A program made the position numbers and the translations under genes. Below are positions 1 to 4,766 of a stretch of 6,205 nucleotides of DNA, in pieces. The notes under the pieces are model-generated. The model was not told where the DNA came from, searched no databases, and saw only the letters and a program-made list of their open reading frames with translations. The stretch is from an uncultured Lentisphaeria bacterium (lineage in GTDB: Bacteria > Verrucomicrobiota > Lentisphaeria > Victivallales > UBA1829). Position 1 is the stretch's first letter. The number at the start of each line of letters is the position of its first letter. The stretch covers positions 1 to 6,205 of the forward strand of contig CAJMAW010000162.1 in assembly GCA_905211485.1 (NCBI GenBank). The letters are read 5' to 3'.

Positions 1-622
1 CAGCCACTCCCCCCCTTCTTCCCCCGATCATCTCCACCATCGCCGCCCCTCTGCCCATAATCCTTTCCAGCATTTCAAACGCATGCACCCCGTACCAGAC
101 CAGAGACGATCCCGACGCCGCCACACCGAGAGGCCCCCACACAGACACCGATTCCGGACGCACCCCCTTCTTCAAAGCCTCCTCCAGATCCACATCAAAA
201 CGCAATGCCGAAGACGTGAAGAAACGAATCTTCTTCTCCTCCGCAATCCGGAGAATTTCCAGCGAATGATCCAGCGTATCCGCAAAAGGCTTGTCCAGAA
301 AAATCGGTTTCCCGAGTTCCGCGGCACGGCGGAAATACTCCAGATGGAGCGAAGGGTCATTGATTTCCAGAAGAATGGCGTCGCAGTCGGCAACGGCTTC
401 GTCAAAATTTTCCGTCACAGCCACTCCGATGCTTTCCAGATAAGCCTGTCTCTGATCCAGTCCCTTCCGGTTCTGGAACGGGGTTTCAAAACGCAGGCAG
501 CTTACGGCGCGGAGTTCCGGCACCCGTTCGGAAACGGGCGTCGCAGGATCCTGCATCAGCTGCGGGAAGGCGACGGCATGACTCGTGTCAAGGCCGATCA
601 GTGCGGTTTTGATTGCGTTCAT
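1..622 (-). CDS. Gfo/Idh/MocA-family oxidoreductase, divergent (3'-truncated by window edge)
   Basis: An open frame of 207 residues runs from ATG at 622-620 to the window edge without a stop, so only the N-terminal part of the protein is visible. AAGGAG lies about 8 nt upstream of the ATG. The product starts MNAIKTALIGLDTSHA and shows an alternating strand/helix Rossmann pattern: strand 5-10, a DAILLEINDP strand at 81-90, then GKPIFLDKPF at 104-113, where DKP replaces the usual EKP lysine motif. Residues 171-185 hold a WYGVHAFE segment, in which H180 would match the histidine at the start of the second domain. The first loop reads GLDTSH instead of GxGxxG, so cofactor use is uncertain. The family usually performs NAD(P)-dependent oxidation or isomerisation of sugars and cyclitols; the substrate cannot be read from this fragment. 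It follows the neighbouring oxidoreductase after 135 bp and is probably co-transcribed with it. The family call is fairly secure; the function is not. Confidence 0.8.
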   Translation of the reverse strand, partial: MNAIKTALIGLDTSHAVAFPQLMQDPATPVSERVPELRAVSCLRFETPFQNRKGLDQRQAYLESIGVAVTENFDEAVADCDAILLEINDPSLHLEYFRRAAELGKPIFLDKPFADTLDHSLEILRIAEEKKIRFFTSSALRFDVDLEEALKKGVRPESVSVWGPLGVAASGSSLVWYGVHAFEMLERIMGRGAAMVEMIGGRRGGVA

Positions 623-739
623 AAGAAGAAGATTCTCCTTTCCATTGCAGTTTTTTCGTATGTCCCCGTTCTTCAGCCGGAGCGCACAGAAGATCCTGGC
701 CGCAGCGGCGGAACGGAGAAAAGGACTCTTTCCCTGTTT

Positions 740-761
740 TTTTACAATTTTACAGTTTTAC
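740..761 (-). repeat. Three tandem 8-bp GTAAAA-containing units at a gene end
   Basis: TTTTAC occurs on the plus strand at 740-745, 748-753 and 756-761, exactly 8 bp apart; on the coding strand this is GTAAAA three times. The first copy in transcription order contains the TAA stop of the oxidoreductase gene. This AT-rich patch stands out from GC-rich surroundings. It has no hairpin strong enough to call a terminator, and no -35/-10 pair is clear in the 135-bp gap, so the two oxidoreductase genes may be read through. It may be a chance feature. Confidence 0.4.
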
Positions 762-1834
762 GGGAGTACCATCCGCGGGAGGGGATTCTGGCGGTGGGCC
801 TCTTCCAGCACCCGGACCTGACGGCGGACTTCCTCCAGGCGGACATCCGCTTCAGCGCCTTCCTTCAGGACCGCAAAGAAGTTGGAATAGGCGGCACGGC
901 TCAGAAGGAGGAAACTGTCGGTTTTCCCGTCGTTTTCAGGGGGAGTCCAGGATTCCGTCTGCCAGGGCAGGAGCTCAGAGCAGTAGCTGCGTTTGAGACT
1001 CCACTCCTTCCAGAATGTCTGTTTCGGAGCATCCGCGGGGAAGAAATATTTCCATTTCAGACCGCAAGGCCCTCCCGTCAGGCCTCCGCAGGTTCCCTGA
1101 ATGCTGTACTGTTCCCCCTCAGGCCAGGCCAGAAAACTGCTGATCTGGATTTCTATGAGCGGACGGCCCTCCCCGTAGAGAGTCAGCAGACAGAAGTTGT
1201 CCGCATCGCCGCCGAGTCCGTGATGGCGTGCCGCCATATGGCAGAACACTTCCGGATCCTTTTCCCCGAACAGCACAATGGCCTGATCCAGAGGATGCGG
1301 ACCCGTGTTGAAGAGATTCCCTCCCAGCTGATCCTGACGCGTCTGCCAGTCCCAGCGCCGCGCAAAGGAACTCCAGTTCGACCGAATGCAGAGAATCTCC
1401 CCCAGAACACCCGAGGAAATCACTTCCCGGATCTTCCGGAAATACGGCTGATAGCGCGAATTCTGAAACGGGAAAAAATGGACGCCGTGGGCACGGGCGC
1501 ATTCCGCAATCCGGTCAAAGTCGCGGAGCGTCGGAGCCGCAGGCTTCTCGCTGAGCACGTGAAATCCGCGCGACAGGCCTTCAAGTGAATATTCCACATG
1601 AAGACGGCTGGGCGTCGCATTCACAAATAAGTCGAATCCCCCTTCCTCAAGCATGCTCCGGCAGTCTTCAAACACACGGCATCCGAACACTTCCTCCGCC
1701 TCCTTCCTCCGCTCCGGCAGAAGATCCGCCGCCGCCACCACCTGAAAGCGCGGATCGCTCCGCAGATAGGCTCCGTGAATCCCGAATCCGCTCCGGCCAA
1801 GCCCGCCAAGCCCCACTCGAATGACTTCAGACAT
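758..1834 (-). CDS. Gfo/Idh/MocA-family NAD(P)-dependent oxidoreductase
   Basis: This complete 358-residue protein is of normal length for the family. The N-terminal Rossmann domain has VGLGGLGRSG at 7-16 (nucleotide-binding glycine loop), AAADLLPERR at 34-43 (an acidic residue ending the second strand, as in NAD binders) and SEKPAAP at 95-101, the conserved EKP motif whose lysine contacts cofactor and substrate. The second, alpha/beta domain has GGNLFNTGPHPLD at 171-183. There H180 is the likely catalytic histidine, and N176 stands where many relatives have aspartate. The expected role is cytoplasmic oxidation, reduction or epimerisation of a sugar, cyclitol or derivative; I cannot name the substrate. 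The ATG at 1834 is chosen because AAGGAG sits at 1845-1850, 10 nt upstream, and the glycine loop falls at the proper distance. It lies downstream of the gntR-type gene, separated by 416 bp, and 135 bp upstream of a second family member, which suggests a catabolic unit. Confidence 0.92.
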   Translation of the reverse strand: MSEVIRVGLGGLGRSGFGIHGAYLRSDPRFQVVAAADLLPERRKEAEEVFGCRVFEDCRSMLEEGGFDLFVNATPSRLHVEYSLEGLSRGFHVLSEKPAAPTLRDFDRIAECARAHGVHFFPFQNSRYQPYFRKIREVISSGVLGEILCIRSNWSSFARRWDWQTRQDQLGGNLFNTGPHPLDQAIVLFGEKDPEVFCHMAARHHGLGGDADNFCLLTLYGEGRPLIEIQISSFLAWPEGEQYSIQGTCGGLTGGPCGLKWKYFFPADAPKQTFWKEWSLKRSYCSELLPWQTESWTPPENDGKTDSFLLLSRAAYSNFFAVLKEGAEADVRLEEVRRQVRVLEEAHRQNPLPRMVLP

Positions 1835-1859
1835 CTCTTTGAATCTCCTTGTTTCTTTT

Positions 1860-1945
1860 CATTCCGTACTGCAAGCCCGTACTCATTCCTTTTCTCATTC
1901 TTTTTTTCATTCTTTTCATTCTCTCTTTCACCGCTCCTTCCATTC
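1860..1945 (-). repeat. Array of six GAATG words, all in one frame, ahead of the oxidoreductase start
   Basis: On the plus strand CATTC occurs at 1860-1864, 1884-1888, 1896-1900, 1908-1912, 1917-1921 and 1941-1945. The spacings are 24, 12, 12, 9 and 24 bp, all multiples of three. On the minus strand most copies read GAATGA followed by an A-rich or GA-rich stretch. Each contains an ATG, all in one frame, which continues to a TGA at 1829-1827 that overlaps the first codons of the oxidoreductase gene. It could be a degenerate 12-bp tandem repeat, a short basic leader ORF, or a simple purine-rich leader. Confidence 0.5.
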
Positions 1946-2105
1946 CGGATGCGGAGAGGGGGGAAAGATTCCGTATTGTTCCTTCCATCTTTTTTCTCTT
2001 CAGAAAGCGGGGGAGAGGAAAGCCCCTGCCGTCTCTCCCCGTACCGTTCCTCCGGGGACTTCTTTTCTCCCGCGCTTCCCCCGGATGATCCGCCTCCTGG
2101 GAAAA

Positions 2106-2136
2106 CCGCTCATTTTCCGCACACGGAAAACTGCGG
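2106..2136 (-). terminator. 31-bp interrupted inverted repeat followed by T4 (terminator- or operator-like)
   Basis: TTTTCCG at 2113-2119 pairs with CGGAAAA at 2124-2130 across a 4-nt loop. An outer CCGC at 2106-2109 pairs with GCGG at 2133-2136, giving 11 bp with a small 3x2 internal loop. On the minus strand the structure is followed directly by TTTTCCC, so it could act as a second, weak intrinsic terminator about 115 bp after the regulator stop, or as an attenuator in the oxidoreductase leader. The symmetry would also suit a dimeric DNA-binding protein. The structure is visible; its role is inferred. Confidence 0.4.
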
Positions 2137-2223
2137 ACGGGGAAAAGAGAGATCAATCACGCTGAAAATCCACTCTGAAATCCGCACGGAAAAATCCGGG
2201 AGGAGGGGGAACGCCCTGCGGGA

Positions 2224-2248
2224 AAATATTCTCCGGCAGGATCCGGAG
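2224..2248 (-). terminator. Likely intrinsic terminator of the GntR-type regulator gene
   Basis: Two bases after the TGA stop (2253-2251) the minus strand reads CTCCGG, ATCCTG, CCGGAG, AATATTTT. This is a perfect 6-bp GC-rich stem with a 6-nt loop (2231-2248) followed by an A/T stretch with four Ts (2230-2223). Placement immediately after a stop codon favours a terminator. The T-tract is short and interrupted, so termination may be partial. Confidence 0.5.
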
Positions 2249-2250
2249 GA

Positions 2251-3252
2251 TCAGGTTTCTCCGTTTCGGCGGAGAGGAAAGATCAGACATCCTTCTCCCG
2301 CTTCGTTTTCCCCGAGAAGGAGGCGGCGGAGTTTTTCGGCCGCCCGCCGGAACAGGCGGTCATGATCCTGCAGGAAACTGGTGACTTCCACCCCCCAGAC
2401 ATTCCGTTCCAGGTCATTGTCGAAATCGCTGTACAGCACATTCCTTCCCCAGCGGATCCCTTCGCGGCGCAGTCCCCAGCGCATGACGCTTCCCGTATGA
2501 GACAAAGAATCGGAAAGAATCAGCAGCGGAGACTCTACATTTCCGTCTGGAGAATTCTCCGGTTCAGGCAGCCGGGCTTCGAGTTCGGCCACTTTGCCCT
2601 CGAAATCCGAAGGAAGGGTCAGGACACGGTAAAAAGAGCTCGCTTCCCGGCAGGCTTCCATGAAGCCGTCGAAGCGGTACGCAGTCACCTCGGAATGCTG
2701 TTCGGAGCGGAGGAAGATGGCCTGCGCTCCGGGATGATCCCTCAGGCGCTCCGCCGTGATTTCACGGTACGCGGCAAAGTGATCGGTCGAGACAAACGGA
2801 ACTCCCGGAATCACCCGGTTGATCAGCACCTGCGGAATCCGGGAACGCATCGACTCGATCGCGGCATACAGATGCCGTTCCGGACGAAGCCAGAGCAAAC
2901 CGTCGAAGTCAAAGAGCCTGTCCAGGGAACCGGGCGTTTCAAAATCCCTTCCCGGTAGAATCGTCAGATCGAATCCGCTGCCGCGCAACGAATCCGGATC
3001 GCCCCCGCCGATCAGCGCCACGCGGAACGGACGGCCAAGACTCGGCGCAACATAGGTTCCGGATCCGCGCCGGCTGTTCAGCTTTCCTTTCTGCACCAGG
3101 GTCCGCACCGCATGGTCGAGTGTCGCCCGCGCCACCTGGAATTCCTTCATCAGCAATGTCCTCGGAGGAAGCGGCGCGTTCTCCGGATAGATTCCTTCCC
3201 GGATCCGGCGTTCCAGTTCCGCCGCAATCTCCCGAAACGGCTGTCCGCTCAT
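2251..3252 (-). CDS. GntR-family transcriptional regulator with LacI/periplasmic-binding-like sensor domain
   Basis: From ATG at 3252 the protein has 333 residues. Residues 1-68 form a GntR winged helix: FREIAAELERRIREG (6-20), then PLPPRTLLMKEFQVARATLDHAVRTL, with the recognition helix near 38-53, and the wing RRGSGTYV at 61-68. From about 76 on it resembles the LacI effector domain: RVALIGGG (77-84), DGLLWLRPE (117-125), IPQVLINR (139-146), VSTDHFAAYR (154-163), RFDGFMEA (193-200) and LLILSDSL (243-250). This architecture is known from AraR-type regulators, which bind operators as dimers and release DNA on binding a sugar; the ligand here is unknown. A longer frame begins at 3459, but it would place the promoter inside the gene; the 3252 start has AAGAGGAG 10 nt upstream and begins exactly at the domain. 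It probably controls itself, through the palindrome at 3317-3326, and perhaps the downstream oxidoreductases. Confidence 0.9.
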   Translation of the reverse strand: MSGQPFREIAAELERRIREGIYPENAPLPPRTLLMKEFQVARATLDHAVRTLVQKGKLNSRRGSGTYVAPSLGRPFRVALIGGGDPDSLRGSGFDLTILPGRDFETPGSLDRLFDFDGLLWLRPERHLYAAIESMRSRIPQVLINRVIPGVPFVSTDHFAAYREITAERLRDHPGAQAIFLRSEQHSEVTAYRFDGFMEACREASSFYRVLTLPSDFEGKVAELEARLPEPENSPDGNVESPLLILSDSLSHTGSVMRWGLRREGIRWGRNVLYSDFDNDLERNVWGVEVTSFLQDHDRLFRRAAEKLRRLLLGENEAGEGCLIFPLRRNGET

Positions 3253-3262
3253 GGAAAAACAT

Positions 3263-3270
3263 CTCCTCTT
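3263..3270 (-). promoter_or_regulatory. Ribosome binding site deciding the gntR-type start
   Basis: The minus strand reads AAGAGGAG, ending 10 nt before ATG 3252-3250. The spacing matches the sites before the two oxidoreductase genes (8 and 10 nt) and the transporter (9 nt). This supports the short start over the frame that opens at 3459. Confidence 0.7.
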
Positions 3271-3307
3271 GTCTTTTGCCTTCAAATCAGACTGGTTTTC
3301 TTGATAA

Positions 3308-3335
3308 AATATAATTTGACTAGTCATATTTTCAA
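3308..3335 (-). promoter_or_regulatory. Sigma70-type promoter of the GntR-type regulator gene
   Basis: On the minus strand TTGAAA (3335-3330) is followed after 16 bp by TATATT (3313-3308), close to the consensus -35 and -10 boxes. Transcription would begin near 3300, giving a leader of about 48 nt before the ATG at 3252. The element lies in the most AT-rich part of the window. It is the clearest promoter I can see here. Confidence 0.65.
3317..3326 (-). promoter_or_regulatory. Perfect palindrome TGACTAGTCA between -35 and -10 (candidate autoregulatory operator)
   Basis: The 10-bp sequence is fully self-complementary, and partial symmetry extends several bases into the AT-rich flanks. It sits wholly within the promoter spacer, where a bound dimer would block RNA polymerase. 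GntR-family regulators commonly bind short palindromes in their own promoters, so the neighbouring gene product is the natural candidate. I found no second copy in the 416 bp before the oxidoreductase genes. Confidence 0.55.
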
Positions 3336-3357
3336 GAAAAGTTTTCTCTTCCCAATC

Positions 3358-3398
3358 AAAAAAAACGGGAATTTTTCCAGGTTTTGCTTTCCTTCCCG
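3358..3398 (-). terminator. Likely intrinsic terminator of the DMT transporter gene
   Basis: On the minus strand CGGGAA (3398-3393) can pair with TTCCCG (3371-3366) across 21 nt, and a run of eight Ts (3365-3358) follows at once. A smaller alternative hairpin, GGAA-AAA-TTCC at 3378-3368, ends two bases before the same T-run. It lies about 130 bp after the transporter stop and about 25 bp before the regulator's -35 box, separating the two transcription units. The T-run is strong; the stem is modest. Confidence 0.5.
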
Positions 3399-3528
3399 GG
3401 AGGTCGGTCCTTCCCTGTTTTTCCTTCCCGGCGAGGAAGCGGCTCATTTCCTTCCGCATTCAGCCGGAAGGTGAAGAACGGGTGTGACTGCAGCGCAGTT
3501 CTCCGGAAAGAGAATCCCCGGACAAATC

Positions 3529-4656
3529 TCAAGGATGGCTGTGGCGGTGATGCGTATCCGGAGTATGGGCATGCGTATGGACACAGGGCGCGTGGACATG
3601 TTCATGCGCATGCCATCCCGTCACCGGGGGCACATGCACATGCGTATGATGCAGATCCGGATGCCGGTGGGCGTGATTGTGAGACAAGGCCTCATGACGG
3701 TGTTCATGAGAGTGTTTCTCATGGACCGCCAGCCAGACGCCCCATGCCATGAGCAGCGCCGCCGGCAGAAAATGCCACGAAGGAATTTCCTGGAGGATCA
3801 GCATGGAAAGAAGCACCCCCAGGAAAGGAGCCGCCGCATAATACGCACTCGTCCTCGCTGCGCCGAGATGCCGCTGCGCCTTGACATAGCAGAAGATGCT
3901 CAGCCCGTATGCGACGAATCCCAGCAGCAGAGATGCAAGGATCCCGCTGAACGAATCCGGCAGAGGATCCTTCAGGAGCCACGCCAGCGCCAGAGCCGTC
4001 CCTCCGGACCCGAATCCCTTGACGACGACAATCTGCGCCGGAGATTTTTCCGACATGTTCCTCGTGCAGTTGTTCTCCAGCCCCCAGCATCCGCATGCCG
4101 CAAGGACCAGCAGTGATCCATATGAAAAGTTCCATCCCCCTCCTCCTCCCTCCCCCGCGGCGGAAAAGTCCACGCTGAGCAGCAGACTTGCCGCCGTAAT
4201 CACCCCAAGGGAAAGCCACATGCGTTTCCCCACAGCCTCGTGAAAAAGACAGAACGCGGCAAGCGACGTCGCCGCCATCTCAAAATTCAGCAGCAGAGAC
4301 GCATTCGCCGCTGAAGTCAACTTCAGCCCCAGCATCAGCAGCAGAGGCGCCAGCACATCCAGAAGAATCATGGAAACCGTCCAGGGCATTTCTTTCCGCG
4401 AAAGCGGCGCCTCCTTCTTCCTTTCGTCGGTCAAACGTTCCAGCAGAAACATCCCCACCCCCGCCCCCAGATACAGGAACGCCACCATGAACAGCGGGGA
4501 TATCCCCCGGAGAAGAAGAGACTTTGAAAGCGGTGCATTCAGTCCGAAGAGAAACGCGGCCAGCAACACCGCCAGCACCGGGGATCGGCAGCATTCCGGC
4601 AAGGATGAAAAGATTTTCATTTTTACAGACAGCGCTCCGGGAGAGTTTTTGTTCAT
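3529..4656 (-). CDS. EamA/DMT-superfamily membrane transporter with histidine-rich C-terminal tail
   Basis: The protein has 375 residues, longer than the usual 280-310 of the family because of its tail. About ten hydrophobic segments are visible (roughly 27-46, 53-73, 93-111, 117-137, 146-163, 178-195, 207-227, 237-257, 271-289, 293-311), in two five-segment halves typical of EamA drug/metabolite transporters of the inner membrane. The first half has the family-like LLLNFEMAATSL stretch at 121-132. A glycine-rich stretch, GEGGGGG (168-174), sits between the halves. Residues 312-375 contain 24 histidines in two similar blocks (315-341 and 349-374), suggesting metal binding or sensing on the cytoplasmic side. 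Substrate and direction are unknown; a metal link is inference. ATG 4656 is chosen for its GGAGGA 9 nt upstream; a GTG at 4716 would add 20 residues without a comparable site. It follows hrpA after 110 bp without a clear terminator between. Confidence 0.9.
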   Translation of the reverse strand: MNKNSPGALSVKMKIFSSLPECCRSPVLAVLLAAFLFGLNAPLSKSLLLRGISPLFMVAFLYLGAGVGMFLLERLTDERKKEAPLSRKEMPWTVSMILLDVLAPLLLMLGLKLTSAANASLLLNFEMAATSLAAFCLFHEAVGKRMWLSLGVITAASLLLSVDFSAAGEGGGGGWNFSYGSLLVLAACGCWGLENNCTRNMSEKSPAQIVVVKGFGSGGTALALAWLLKDPLPDSFSGILASLLLGFVAYGLSIFCYVKAQRHLGAARTSAYYAAAPFLGVLLSMLILQEIPSWHFLPAALLMAWGVWLAVHEKHSHEHRHEALSHNHAHRHPDLHHTHVHVPPVTGWHAHEHVHAPCVHTHAHTPDTHHRHSHP

Positions 4657-4665
4657 TTTCTGCAA

Positions 4666-4671
4666 TCCTCC
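4666..4671 (-). promoter_or_regulatory. Ribosome binding site deciding the transporter start
   Basis: The minus strand reads GGAGGA, ending 9 nt before ATG 4656-4654. This is the best Shine-Dalgarno match in the gap and favours this start over the upstream in-frame GTG at 4716. Confidence 0.7.
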
Positions 4672-4766
4672 GTTCTTCAAGGGATCCTTTTCCCAACGCC
4701 CCCTTCCCCCGCCCACATCCGGTTCCCCGCCGGAGCAGAGAAAGGAATGAAATCAGAGATCAAAGA

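Larger units (their letters stand above)
1835..2250 (-). other. 416-bp intergenic region between regulator and oxidoreductase genes
   Basis: No gene with a recognisable product lies here on either strand. In transcription order the region holds a terminator-like hairpin just after the regulator stop (2231-2248), a 31-bp interrupted inverted repeat (2106-2136), an 8-bp inverted repeat GGGGAGAG/CTCTCCCC at 2010-2017 and 2033-2040, and a strongly purine-rich leader (about 1835-1945) with six GAATG words. I found no convincing -35/-10 pair for the downstream genes, although a promoter would be expected if the two hairpins terminate transcription. The purine-rich leader may simply be an extended, weakly structured 5' untranslated region. 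Confidence 0.6.

Noticed and set aside
83..1588. Long plus-strand open frame of about 500 codons
   Set aside because: It lies opposite two clear minus-strand oxidoreductase genes and crosses the gap between them. Its translation is rich in Arg and His without any recognisable domain. It is a by-product of GC-rich codon use on the other strand.
1775..2365. Plus-strand frame covering the intergenic region
   Set aside because: Its predicted product is low-complexity (Phe/Ser then Arg runs), it overlaps both flanking genes at their ends, and it has no credible ribosome binding site.
3253..3459. N-terminal extension of the GntR-type regulator to a start at 3459
   Set aside because: The extra 69 residues would be encoded by the terminator and promoter region, match nothing in the winged-helix family, and the start lacks the good Shine-Dalgarno site found before 3252.
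3450..3471. 7-bp hairpin CCTTCCG/CGGAAGG downstream of the transporter gene, considered as terminator
   Set aside because: No T-tract follows on either strand. The structure with T8 at 3358-3398 is a better candidate, and short TTCCGG-based hairpins are common throughout this DNA.
3532..3723. Repetitive CAT/CAC-rich DNA considered as a tandem DNA repeat or CRISPR-like array
   Set aside because: The periodicity comes from histidine codons in the in-frame transporter tail. There are no constant repeat units with variable spacers.
4657..4716. GTG start extending the transporter by 20 residues
   Set aside because: The extension is Gly/Arg/Lys-rich and unlike the family. ATG 4656 has GGAGGA at 9 nt.
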